Source: SBAX01 sp964646605 (GTDB lineage Bacteria > Planctomycetota > Phycisphaerae > UBA1845). Taken from it: a stretch of 40,228 nucleotides of DNA. The notes below the pieces were generated by a model. That model did no database searches. It was not told where the DNA came from and saw only the letters and a list, made by a program, of their open reading frames with translations. The stretch is taken from NCBI GenBank assembly GCA_964646605.1, contig CAZYEX010000079.1, forward strand, positions 1-40,228. Reading direction: 5' to 3'. Within the stretch, counting starts at the first letter, position 1; each line of letters begins with the position of its first letter. This document shows, one piece after another, positions 1-6,001 of this stretch. The translations under genes were made by a program, and so were the position numbers.

Positions 1-184
1 AGGCCGAAGTCGCGCGAAATTCGCAACTGGTGAGCTGCACCGTGCGTTTGGATTTCGCCGCGACGCAGCCGAACGCATTCTGCAAGATAAGTGCCTAATC
101 GTGGCACCGATTGTCCGTTCCGTTCCGGCCCTGCGGCGCGCTGCGGTGTGCGCCGCGGGCCACGCAACGGCGCATCCGCCTGAG

Positions 185-306
185 CGTCCGGCAACGTCCG
201 GCAAACGTCCAGCAACAAAATTATTTTCACGCGAAACCCCTATTTTTGTAGCGTTTCGTGCCGGACGGCGCGTCCGGCAGTCGTCCGGCGACAACATTTA
301 TTCACG
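185..306. repeat. CGTCCGGC box array with duplicated AT-rich segment (iteron or operator-like)
   Basis: The box CGTCCGGCAA occurs at 185 and 195, and with one mismatch at 206. Related boxes CGTCCGGC lie at 271 and 282, and an inverted copy at 260-267 pairs with the box at 271 across 3 bp. Boxes within each cluster are spaced 10 to 11 bp, one helical turn. Each cluster is followed by a similar AT-rich stretch ending in TTCACGC (about 214-232 and 292-306). This is the architecture of protein-binding iterons or a multi-site operator. It lies just upstream of the first small gene at 329, so it may control that gene, or may be a replication or maintenance site. No matching initiator protein is seen. 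Confidence 0.5.
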
Positions 307-328
307 CCCTTTGCGCACAATCGCGGGC

Positions 329-499
329 ATGAAGCTAAGTGACGTTCCAACCGCTGAACTTGTGGCCGCGTTGGCGGCAACCGAGCGCGCAACCGGACCG
401 GCTTCGGTCGAGGTGCGTATCCTGCGCCGGGAGCTTGATCGTCGGGAACGAACCGCCGAAACGCAGAAGCGCCGGGAGGCCCCATGTCCCAAAAAGTGA
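329..499 (+). CDS. Small charged hypothetical protein
   Basis: A 56-residue frame starts at ATG 329, downstream of the CGTCCGGC array. It overlaps the next gene by 16 bases, which suggests translational coupling. The protein is mostly helical and highly charged, with an Arg/Glu-rich C-terminal half (RRELDRRERTAE) and no recognised motif. The open frame extends upstream to 101, but that part crosses the repeat array and has no coding character, so I use the internal ATG. Its position before the AlpA-like gene suggests a small regulatory or structural role in the element. The function is unknown. Confidence 0.45.
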   Translation: MKLSDVPTAELVAALAATERATGPASVEVRILRRELDRRERTAETQKRREAPCPKK

Positions 500-711
500 A
501 CGGCCGCGGCACCCCCATCCTCGACGGTCTGTGGAATGCCCGGCGCGTTTGCGCATTCCTCTCCGTTACGGATCGTTGGGTACGTCGGAATATGGCCTGC
601 GGACGTTTCCCAAAACCCGACTACCGGCTGGGCCGGGCGATGCGATGGAAGGAACTGACCATCCTGACTTACCTCGAATCGAAAGCAACCAATGGAGGGC
701 CGGGCGGATGA
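484..711 (+). CDS. AlpA/excisionase-like helix-turn-helix protein
   Basis: A 75-residue protein with the layout of the AlpA/MerR-like winged-helix family: a segment LWNARRVCAFLSVTDRWVRR (about 16-35) resembling 'xxLsxxEvAxxLgVsxxTVxR', then GRFPKPDYRLGRAMRWKEL (about 40-58), matching the wing 'g.FP.p.rlg.r.vrW'. Such proteins act as transcription activators or recombination directionality factors of integrases in tRNA-inserted elements. It overlaps the preceding small gene and shares an ATGA junction with the next frame at 708. It probably regulates excision by, or expression of, the integrase at 4385, which is an inference. The fold assignment is fairly safe; the precise role is not. Confidence 0.7.
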   Translation: MSQKVNGRGTPILDGLWNARRVCAFLSVTDRWVRRNMACGRFPKPDYRLGRAMRWKELTILTYLESKATNGGPGG

Positions 712-1361
712 CCCAAAAAACTTGCCCGCGCCCGGTAGGCGATACCGGGTACGCGGGCGGGCATTCTGAGCGCCCCCATCATAGCGGGCACAACCCCGTG
801 GCCGCAAGGCCCCAGGACGCACAGGACGCACGCAACGGGGCCGGGCTGACTATCGACACCCCCCGGAACGAATTAGAGGCCGCCAAGGCCCTTTGCAATG
901 AACTTGAAGAGATTCTGCGCCTCTTGCGCTGTACGCACCGGCATTTTGAGCAAGCTGAATTCGCGCAACGAAAGTCGCGCTTTTTTACAAATGTCGTTTC
1001 TTGCCGGGGGCGGTCCCCGGTGAATCTTGTACATAGGCCCCACACCAACCGGGTTCGGCTGAGCCGTTGCCGGTCTACAAATCAACGGTCAATCCCCCCC
1101 TCGAATAAGGGACGGTCCAAGGGCAACCGTTCGCTTCCCCCAAAGGCTTTGTTTCGCCTCAAATTGAGGACTTTGTTGCCAGGCAACGGCTGCGTAGTTA
1201 ATCGCAGAATAACCCCTACGTCCTCGGTCCAACGGCCCAACAAGAAATCAAAGCTGTCCCGGCGCGCGACGCCGGTCGAGGGTGCGGTGAGTAGTGCAAA
1301 TGCCGGTCGTGGCGGACGGCGCGGTGTGTGGTCGGGCGATGACGTGACGCCCTTTGAGTAG
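708..1361 (+). CDS. Hypothetical frame coupled to AlpA-like gene, C-terminal half doubtful
   Basis: The ATG at 708 overlaps the stop of the preceding gene (ATGA), which argues for a genuine start. The first ~85 codons give a plausible protein with a helical acidic stretch, ELEAAKALCNELEEILRLL. Beyond about 975 the translation becomes rich in Arg, Ser and Pro and loses coding character. At 946-991 the frame meets a repeat shared with the topoisomerase gene, and at 1157-1187 two perfect short palindromes. The most likely picture is a short real gene whose original 3' part has been disrupted or replaced, with the open frame continuing by chance in GC-rich DNA. No family is recognised. Confidence 0.3.
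   Translation: MTQKTCPRPVGDTGYAGGHSERPHHSGHNPVAARPQDAQDARNGAGLTIDTPRNELEAAKALCNELEEILRLLRCTHRHFEQAEFAQRKSRFFTNVVSCRGRSPVNLVHRPHTNRVRLSRCRSTNQRSIPPSNKGRSKGNRSLPPKALFRLKLRTLLPGNGCVVNRRITPTSSVQRPNKKSKLSRRATPVEGAVSSANAGRGGRRGVWSGDDVTPFE
946..991. repeat. Bipartite repeat copy 1 (left part inverted)
   Basis: Bases 946-959 are the exact reverse complement of TTCAGCTTGCTCAA found at 2070-2083. Bases 976-991 read CGCGCTTTTTTACAAA, one base longer than the 15-mer CGCGTTTTTTACAAA at 2000-2014 and 2102-2116. The T6 run is unusual in this GC-rich DNA. Here the left part is flipped relative to copies 2 and 3 and the spacer is shorter (16 bases instead of about 20). Confidence 0.6.
1157..1187. repeat. Two adjacent short perfect palindromes
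   Basis: CCTCAA-A-TTGAGG at 1157-1169 and GTTGCC-A-GGCAAC at 1175-1187 are both 6-bp inverted repeats around a single A, with centres 18 bp apart. They lie about 250 bp upstream of the topoisomerase genes. A single-base loop cannot form a stable RNA hairpin, so dimeric protein-binding sites are more plausible than a terminator. Confidence 0.4.
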
Positions 1362-1437
1362 ATGAAATCGCGTCAACCCAAGACGGGAACGCCTTGGGGC
1401 GAAGGGAAGGGGTGCGCGCAGAGAAAGTGATAGGTTA

Positions 1438-2883
1438 ATGAAGAAACGAGACGGTGCGAAACTAACCCGGACCACGTTGCAAACCAGCCGGCTGTTGGAC
1501 TTCGCCAGCCGGAAGGAATTGACGGCCCAGACGGGGCACGGACCAAGGGACTGGCCGCTGGTCATTCTGAAAGAGCTTGTAGACAACTCCCTCGACGCCT
1601 GTGAGGAAGCCGGGATCGCGCCCCAGATCGCCGTCACCGTGAATAAGGACGGGATCGCCGTCGCCGACAACGCTCTGGGGCTTCCTGAGAGCGTTATCGA
1701 CGGCGTGGTGGACTTCAGCGTCCGGGTATCCAGCCGGGAAGCCTACGTTGCGCCGGATCGCGGGGCGCAAGGTAACGCCCTGAAAACCGTCGTTGCCATA
1801 CCATTCGTGCTGCATGGTGAACAAGGCCGGGTGGAGATCGTTTCGCAGGGCGCTTGTAACGGGATCACCATGAGGGTGGATCGTATCCGGCAGACGCCCG
1901 TTATCGAGCGGGACAAGCGTTCCGTGAAGGGAAAAAAGGGTACTACCGTCCTGGTCCGCTGGCCGGATTCAGCTTGCTTAAACGACCTCGACGACAACTC
2001 GCGTTTTTTACAAAACGACCCCGACGACGGCGACGATGACCTCGACGCCGATGATGAAGTTGACCCCGTTTCAGCTTGCTCAATTCTACAACGGGCCAAG
2101 GCGCGTTTTTTACAAATCGGGGACGACTACACGTGGCTCAATCCGCACCTGACCCTCAAGCTGGACTGGTTCGGTGAGGTTCAACGGTTCAAGGCGACAG
2201 ATCCCAAATGGGTGAAGTGGTGTCCCAGCGACCCCACGTCCGCGCACTGGTATGACGCGCCTGCATTCGAGCGTTTGTTGACCGGGTACATCGCGCACGA
2301 CCATGACCGCGAGAGCGACCGGACTGTCCGCGAAGTCGTGTCCGAGTTCAACGGGCTGAGCGCTACGGCCAAACAAAAACTTGTACTCACGGAAACGGGA
2401 CTCGCCCGGACAAAACTATCCGAGCTTGTGAACGGTCATGCACTGCGCAACGGCGTGGCGGGAAAGTTGCTCGCGTCGATGAAGCGCAACACGCGACCCG
2501 TCAAACCCAAGGCCCTGGGGATCATCGGCGCGGATCACTTCAAGGCTCGAATGGTCGAGGCCGGGGTCGAGATGGAATCATTCGGCTATGACAAGCAAGT
2601 GGGCGAAACCGACGACGGACGCCCGTGGATTATCGAGACGGCATTCGGATGGATCGACGCCGATGACGATAATGTTCGGCGCAGACTCATTACCGGCGTG
2701 AACTGGTCGCCGGGGATCGTGAATCCGTTCCGACAACTCGGATCGTTCGGGCGCAGTTGCGATACGATTCTTGCAGACCAGCGAATCGACGCGGATGATC
2801 CGGTCATTGTTGTGATACACGTCGCATGTCCCAAGCCGGAATACACCGACCGCGGTAAGTCCGCGATTGTCATGGAGGACTAG
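1438..2883 (+). CDS. Topoisomerase VI subunit B-like GHKL ATPase
   Basis: A 481-residue protein. The N-terminal GHKL ATPase shows an N-box (ILKELVDNSLDACEEA, about 43-58, with Glu46 and Asn50), a G1-like motif VADNALGL (about 75-82; Asp77 would contact ADP) and a lid/G2-like segment DRGAQGNALKT (about 107-117). The rest resembles the topo VI-B transducer region without a recognisable H2TH domain. Type IIB enzymes pass one duplex through another with ATP; B hydrolyses ATP and clamps DNA. The partner A subunit starts 2 bp downstream, so this is a two-gene operon. Residues about 177-230 contain an acidic stretch and two copies of SACxxx...RFLQ encoded by the 46-bp repeat. It could belong to the plasmid-borne topo VIII group rather than topo VI proper. 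ATP binding is well supported. Confidence 0.85.
   Translation: MKKRDGAKLTRTTLQTSRLLDFASRKELTAQTGHGPRDWPLVILKELVDNSLDACEEAGIAPQIAVTVNKDGIAVADNALGLPESVIDGVVDFSVRVSSREAYVAPDRGAQGNALKTVVAIPFVLHGEQGRVEIVSQGACNGITMRVDRIRQTPVIERDKRSVKGKKGTTVLVRWPDSACLNDLDDNSRFLQNDPDDGDDDLDADDEVDPVSACSILQRAKARFLQIGDDYTWLNPHLTLKLDWFGEVQRFKATDPKWVKWCPSDPTSAHWYDAPAFERLLTGYIAHDHDRESDRTVREVVSEFNGLSATAKQKLVLTETGLARTKLSELVNGHALRNGVAGKLLASMKRNTRPVKPKALGIIGADHFKARMVEAGVEMESFGYDKQVGETDDGRPWIIETAFGWIDADDDNVRRRLITGVNWSPGIVNPFRQLGSFGRSCDTILADQRIDADDPVIVVIHVACPKPEYTDRGKSAIVMED
1968..2014 (+). repeat. Bipartite repeat copy 2, inside the topo B gene
   Basis: TTCAGCTTGCT at 1968-1978 is followed 21 bases later by CGCGTTTTTTACAAA at 2000-2014. 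Copy 3 repeats both parts exactly 102 bp downstream, so both copies are read in the same frame and give SAC...RFLQ in the protein. The bases between the two parts are not conserved. Confidence 0.65.
2070..2116 (+). repeat. Bipartite repeat copy 3, inside the topo B gene
   Basis: TTCAGCTTGCTCAA at 2070-2083 and CGCGTTTTTTACAAA at 2102-2116 have the same spacing as copy 2. The following codons (IGDDYTWLNPHL) look like native protein, so this copy may be the ancestral coding segment and copy 2 a derived insertion. That ordering is an inference. Confidence 0.65.
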
Positions 2884-2885
2884 CA

Positions 2886-4133
2886 GTGCAAAGCGAAGTG
2901 CTGATTAAGAGTATTGAGCGGGTGACCGGTCGATGGACCAAGCAACGCAAGCGCGAAGAGCGCGAAGTCAACGCCTATTACAGACGCCGTGACGCAATGG
3001 TGCGCGCTCGCAGAATCAGTTTTAAGGATGCGGCGTGGTCGGTCATGGACGACGCCTATGCGAAAGTATCCGCGAATGGCACGCTACCGGCGCACGCCCG
3101 GCAGATCATGTACGCGGCGCGCGGCGAGATACTTCGCTTGACCGGCAAGGATCAACTCGCCGATGCTTACTTCACACAAACGCTGCTACCGGCCTACATT
3201 GCAGAAAACGAGCACGCGCAGAGCTGGGACGTTGTGTATGACGCGCGCGGGCACTTTATCGAACCGCATTCGGGCGACGTGACCCCGCTGGGCACCATTG
3301 CGGTGCGCGATTACCTGAAAACGGTGACGGCGCATGAAGTCGCCGATCCTGAAGTCGATGTCGCCGGACGAAAGTATCCGACGTGCGGGCCGGTCAATCG
3401 TTTCGGTGCGATCCTGTTTATCGAGAAGGAAGGATTCATGCCCTTGCTCGATCGCGTCAAGCTCGCCCAGCGCTATGACGTGGCGCTGATGTCCACCAAG
3501 GGCGTGAGCAACGTCGCCAGCCGGTGCCTAGTGGATTCACTTTGCGGCGAGCACAACGTCCCGTTATTGGTGTTGCACGACTTCGATGTGGAGGGGTTGA
3601 AGATTCTTGAAACCCTACGCGAAAGCACTCAGCGCTATGAGTACACGAATCCATTCCAAGTTATCGACCTGGGATTAAGGCTCGCCGACGTAGAGGAATG
3701 GAAACTAGAGTCCGAGCCGGTGAGACATTCGCGTCGCGTGGACGGTATGCTCCGCCTCTACGGCGCGTCGCAAGAGGAGATTGACTTCCTGACTGAGCGG
3801 CGCGTTGAACTGAACGCATTCCCCAGCGACGCATTCGTCAAGTGGCTGGAAGGCAAGCTCGACGCCAACGGCGTGGCGAAGATCGTACCGGAGCAAGCGA
3901 CGTTGGAGGACGCCTATCGCCGGGCGGTGCACGTGGCGGCGCTTGAGCACGCGATTGTAGGCATCGGCGAGGATGCACGCGGGGCGGCGGCAACGGCGAA
4001 GATACCTAAAGACCTGGCGCGGCGGGTACAAAACGCATTAAAGGCCGATCCGACGCTTACGTGGGATGAAGCGGTCACGGCGATTGTCGGGCATGATTCG
4101 AGACCCGGAAAAAAACTGGCGGCGACGGCTTGA
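2886..4133 (+). CDS. Topoisomerase VI subunit A / Spo11-like DNA-cleaving subunit
   Basis: A 415-residue protein with a GTG start 2 bp after the B-subunit stop. The 5Y-CAP-like segment ARQIMYAARGEIL (about 71-83) places Tyr76 as the likely nucleophile that links covalently to DNA. The Toprim domain follows: LFIEKEGF (about 177-184, Glu180) and LHDFDVEG (about 230-237, Asp232 and Asp234), the metal-binding acidic set of type IIB enzymes. In topo VI, A cuts both strands with 2-base 5' overhangs and B drives the cycle. Context within an integrative element suggests a role in its maintenance or transfer, or in interference with other DNA, rather than housekeeping supercoiling. Fewer conserved features remain after about residue 330. 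All expected catalytic residues appear present. Confidence 0.85.
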   Translation: MQSEVLIKSIERVTGRWTKQRKREEREVNAYYRRRDAMVRARRISFKDAAWSVMDDAYAKVSANGTLPAHARQIMYAARGEILRLTGKDQLADAYFTQTLLPAYIAENEHAQSWDVVYDARGHFIEPHSGDVTPLGTIAVRDYLKTVTAHEVADPEVDVAGRKYPTCGPVNRFGAILFIEKEGFMPLLDRVKLAQRYDVALMSTKGVSNVASRCLVDSLCGEHNVPLLVLHDFDVEGLKILETLRESTQRYEYTNPFQVIDLGLRLADVEEWKLESEPVRHSRRVDGMLRLYGASQEEIDFLTERRVELNAFPSDAFVKWLEGKLDANGVAKIVPEQATLEDAYRRAVHVAALEHAIVGIGEDARGAAATAKIPKDLARRVQNALKADPTLTWDEAVTAIVGHDSRPGKKLAATA

Positions 4134-4158
4134 CAGGGTGTCAAGGGCGTGATATGCT
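4129..4158 (+). promoter_or_regulatory. Promoter with overlapping palindromic operator for the small HTH gene
   Basis: The -35 box TTGACA (4130-4135), a 17-base spacer and the -10 box TATGCT (4153-4158) give a near-consensus sigma-70 promoter. The -35 is embedded in a perfect 7-bp inverted repeat, CTTGACA-GGG-TGTCAAG (4129-4145). A dimeric repressor bound there would block RNA polymerase. Start of transcription is expected at about 4165, which is the A of the next ATG, so the message would be leaderless. Autoregulation by that HTH protein is an inference. Confidence 0.75.
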
Positions 4159-4164
4159 GTGGGT

Positions 4165-4377
4165 ATGCGAGCGAAGGAAACGGTAGAACAAACCTTGCGG
4201 CGGGCAGCACAGGAAAGTGGGCTGAGTATGCGACAGCTCACGATCCGGGCCGAACTTCGGTATCAAACCGTGCATGGATTCTGCACGCACAGCCGGGGTA
4301 TCACGCTTGCGTCGGCGAGCGCGCTGTGCGAAGTGTTGGGCTTGACGTTGAAGCCGAACAAACGAACGAAAGCGTAG
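4165..4377 (+). CDS. Small Xre-family HTH regulator
   Basis: A 70-residue protein consisting almost wholly of a Cro/CI-type helix-turn-helix: LRRAAQESGLSMRQLTIRAE, then a YQTVHGFCTHSRG recognition region, then LASASALCEVLGLTLKP, matching 'l..la.aLgv.l.l.p'. The ATG at 4165 is chosen because it sits 7 bases after the -10 box; an in-frame GTG at 4159 would overlap the promoter. It ends 7 bp before the integrase start, so the two genes are likely co-transcribed and this protein probably controls the integrase through the palindrome at 4129-4145. Regulation is inferred from position only. Confidence 0.8.
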   Translation: MRAKETVEQTLRRAAQESGLSMRQLTIRAELRYQTVHGFCTHSRGITLASASALCEVLGLTLKPNKRTKA

Positions 4378-4384
4378 GCGACCT

Positions 4385-5860
4385 ATGGCGATATGGCGAC
4401 CGATGGTGACCCGGAAGGGCAAAGGCGAACGAGCGCGAAGCCGGTTCTATTGGGGATCGTACACTCCGCCGGGGGCGTTGAAGTCGGTCAAGGTCTCCCT
4501 GAAAACGACCGATCGGTCCGCAGCGGAAATGATCGTCTCGGAACTGCAACGCAGGGCGGCGCAGGAATACGCGGGGATCGTGAACCCGTACGAACCGCAC
4601 GCCAAGCGGCCCTTGACCGAGCACGTGGCCGACTGGCACGCGGGTCTACTCGACAACGCGGCGACGAAAACCTACGCCGACCTGAGCAAGAACCGGGTGA
4701 CGACGATCCTCGACGCGATCCACGCGGCGACGTGGGCGGACCTCGACGCGAACCGCATTGCGGGCTATCTCGCCGAGCGCCGCCGAGACGACTTGTCGGT
4801 CGAATCGTCAAACCACTACACGCGGCGGATCAAGCAATTCGCCCGATGGATGGTTCGGACCCGACGCGCGCCGGACAGCCCTTTGGAATGCTTGCGAGTG
4901 TTGAACGCTCGGACGGACCGAAGGCACGATCGGCGTGCGTTTGAGCCCGACGAACTGTTGACGTTGCTCGAAACGATCCGCACGGCACCCGTCCAGTTGG
5001 GCATGACGGGACCGGACCGTGCGATGCTCTATGCCCTGGCCGTGTCGTCTGGTCTTCGGTCCGCCGAGCTTCGCAGTCTTACAGCGGGGTCTTTCGACCT
5101 CGACGCGGACCCGGCGGCGGTGACCGTGGCCGCGGCCTACTCGAAACATCGACGTGAGGACGTGCAACCCTTGCCCGATCGGTTGGTCACGGAGTTGCAC
5201 GGCTACCTCGATGGACGGGACCGGGCGGCTCCGGTGTTCACCATGCCGCACCCGTCGGGCGTGTCACGGATGCTGAGGGCGGACCTGGAGCTTTCACGGG
5301 AGCGATGGATAAAGGCCGTGCGCGGGCGGGCCGAGCAGCAGGAACGCAGGGAAAGCGGGTTCCTGGCGTATCGTGACGACGCGGGGCGGGTTCTCGACTT
5401 CCACGCCTTCCGGCATACGTTCATCAGCAACCTAGCCCGTGGGGGCGTGCATCCAAAAACCGCCCAAAACCTCGCCCGGCATTCGACGATCACCCTCACT
5501 ATGGATCGGTACACCCACATGGGGCGGGGCGTCGCGGCGGAAGCCCTGGACACCTTGCCGGACCTCTTTCCGAACACGCCGGAAGGAGAGGCGGTGTCGG
5601 CAACCGGGACATACGATGCCTGTGCCTCGACCCGACCCGAAAAGGGTGGGAAAAAATCATGTATGAAATCAAGCCTAAACCCCGTCCGAAAGGGGGGTAA
5701 GGTGTCCGGTCCTGTCCGCATGAATGACACTAAGTGTCACCTCGATGAAACCCTAGGAAACAAGGGGTTTTCTGCATGTTTTGCGGGCGATTCCGCGACT
5801 GAGGGTGTTGGGGCTCGAACCCAAAACCTACGGCTTAAAAGGCCGTTGCTCTACCATTGA
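4385..5860 (+). CDS. Tyrosine-type site-specific integrase
   Basis: A 491-residue frame with all catalytic positions of tyrosine recombinases: Arg225 (SGLRSAELRSLT), Lys254 (AAYSKHRR), His340/Arg343 (FHAFRHTF), His366 (ARHSTITLT) and nucleophile Tyr376 (DRYTHMG). The N-terminal ~175 residues form the arm/core-binding region. It catalyses integration and excision of the element. After about residue 395 the sequence is low in conserved features, and the final ~19 codons are antisense to the tRNA-Lys gene, with the stop inside it. The protein C-terminus is therefore set by the attachment site and would change on excision. A shorter native C-terminus is possible only if another stop existed, and none is present in frame. 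Confidence 0.93.
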   Translation: MAIWRPMVTRKGKGERARSRFYWGSYTPPGALKSVKVSLKTTDRSAAEMIVSELQRRAAQEYAGIVNPYEPHAKRPLTEHVADWHAGLLDNAATKTYADLSKNRVTTILDAIHAATWADLDANRIAGYLAERRRDDLSVESSNHYTRRIKQFARWMVRTRRAPDSPLECLRVLNARTDRRHDRRAFEPDELLTLLETIRTAPVQLGMTGPDRAMLYALAVSSGLRSAELRSLTAGSFDLDADPAAVTVAAAYSKHRREDVQPLPDRLVTELHGYLDGRDRAAPVFTMPHPSGVSRMLRADLELSRERWIKAVRGRAEQQERRESGFLAYRDDAGRVLDFHAFRHTFISNLARGGVHPKTAQNLARHSTITLTMDRYTHMGRGVAAEALDTLPDLFPNTPEGEAVSATGTYDACASTRPEKGGKKSCMKSSLNPVRKGGKVSGPVRMNDTKCHLDETLGNKGFSACFAGDSATEGVGARTQNLRLKRPLLYH

Positions 5861-5871
5861 GCTACACCCCC
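5800..5871 (-). tRNA. tRNA-Lys (anticodon TTT)
   Basis: The reverse strand folds as a cloverleaf. The acceptor stem GGGGGTG (from 5871) pairs with CACCCTC (ending at 5801, one G-T pair). The D-arm contains AGCTCAATGGTAGAGC. The anticodon arm is ACGGC-CTTTTAA-GCCGT, with TTT at positions 34 to 36. The T-arm contains GGTTCGAGCC. CCA is not encoded. Its 3' half is the presumed integration site of the element to the left, which has restored the intact gene here. Confidence 0.93.
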
Positions 5872-6001
5872 GTACGTGCTCGATTGGCAACGCCCCACGC
5901 TGTTTCGCGGCGATGCCGGACCAGGTGCGCGAAATCGGCGTTCGCACAACGAGCCATCGTAGCGTAACAGCAGCGGCCCGTTCGACAAGCCCGCTCAGCG
6001 G

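Larger units (their letters stand above)
1..5815. mobile_element. Integrative element, right part, inserted at tRNA-Lys
   Basis: A tyrosine recombinase gene lies directly beside the 3' end of a tRNA gene, and its frame continues into the tRNA. To its left are genes typical of mobile DNA: an AlpA-like DNA-binding protein, a small HTH regulator and a type IIB topoisomerase pair. Chromosomal-looking genes begin on the other side of the tRNA. This is the classic layout of a tRNA-integrated element. The crossover should fall within the tRNA 3' half, about 5800 to 5830. I found no second copy of that segment in the first few hundred bases, so the left end lies outside the window. The right boundary is approximate. 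No relaxase, replication initiator or capsid gene is visible in this portion. Confidence 0.75.

Noticed and set aside
1..100. Search for the left attachment site matching the tRNA-Lys 3' end
   Set aside because: No stretch resembling the tRNA 3' half occurs here; the left end must lie beyond the window.
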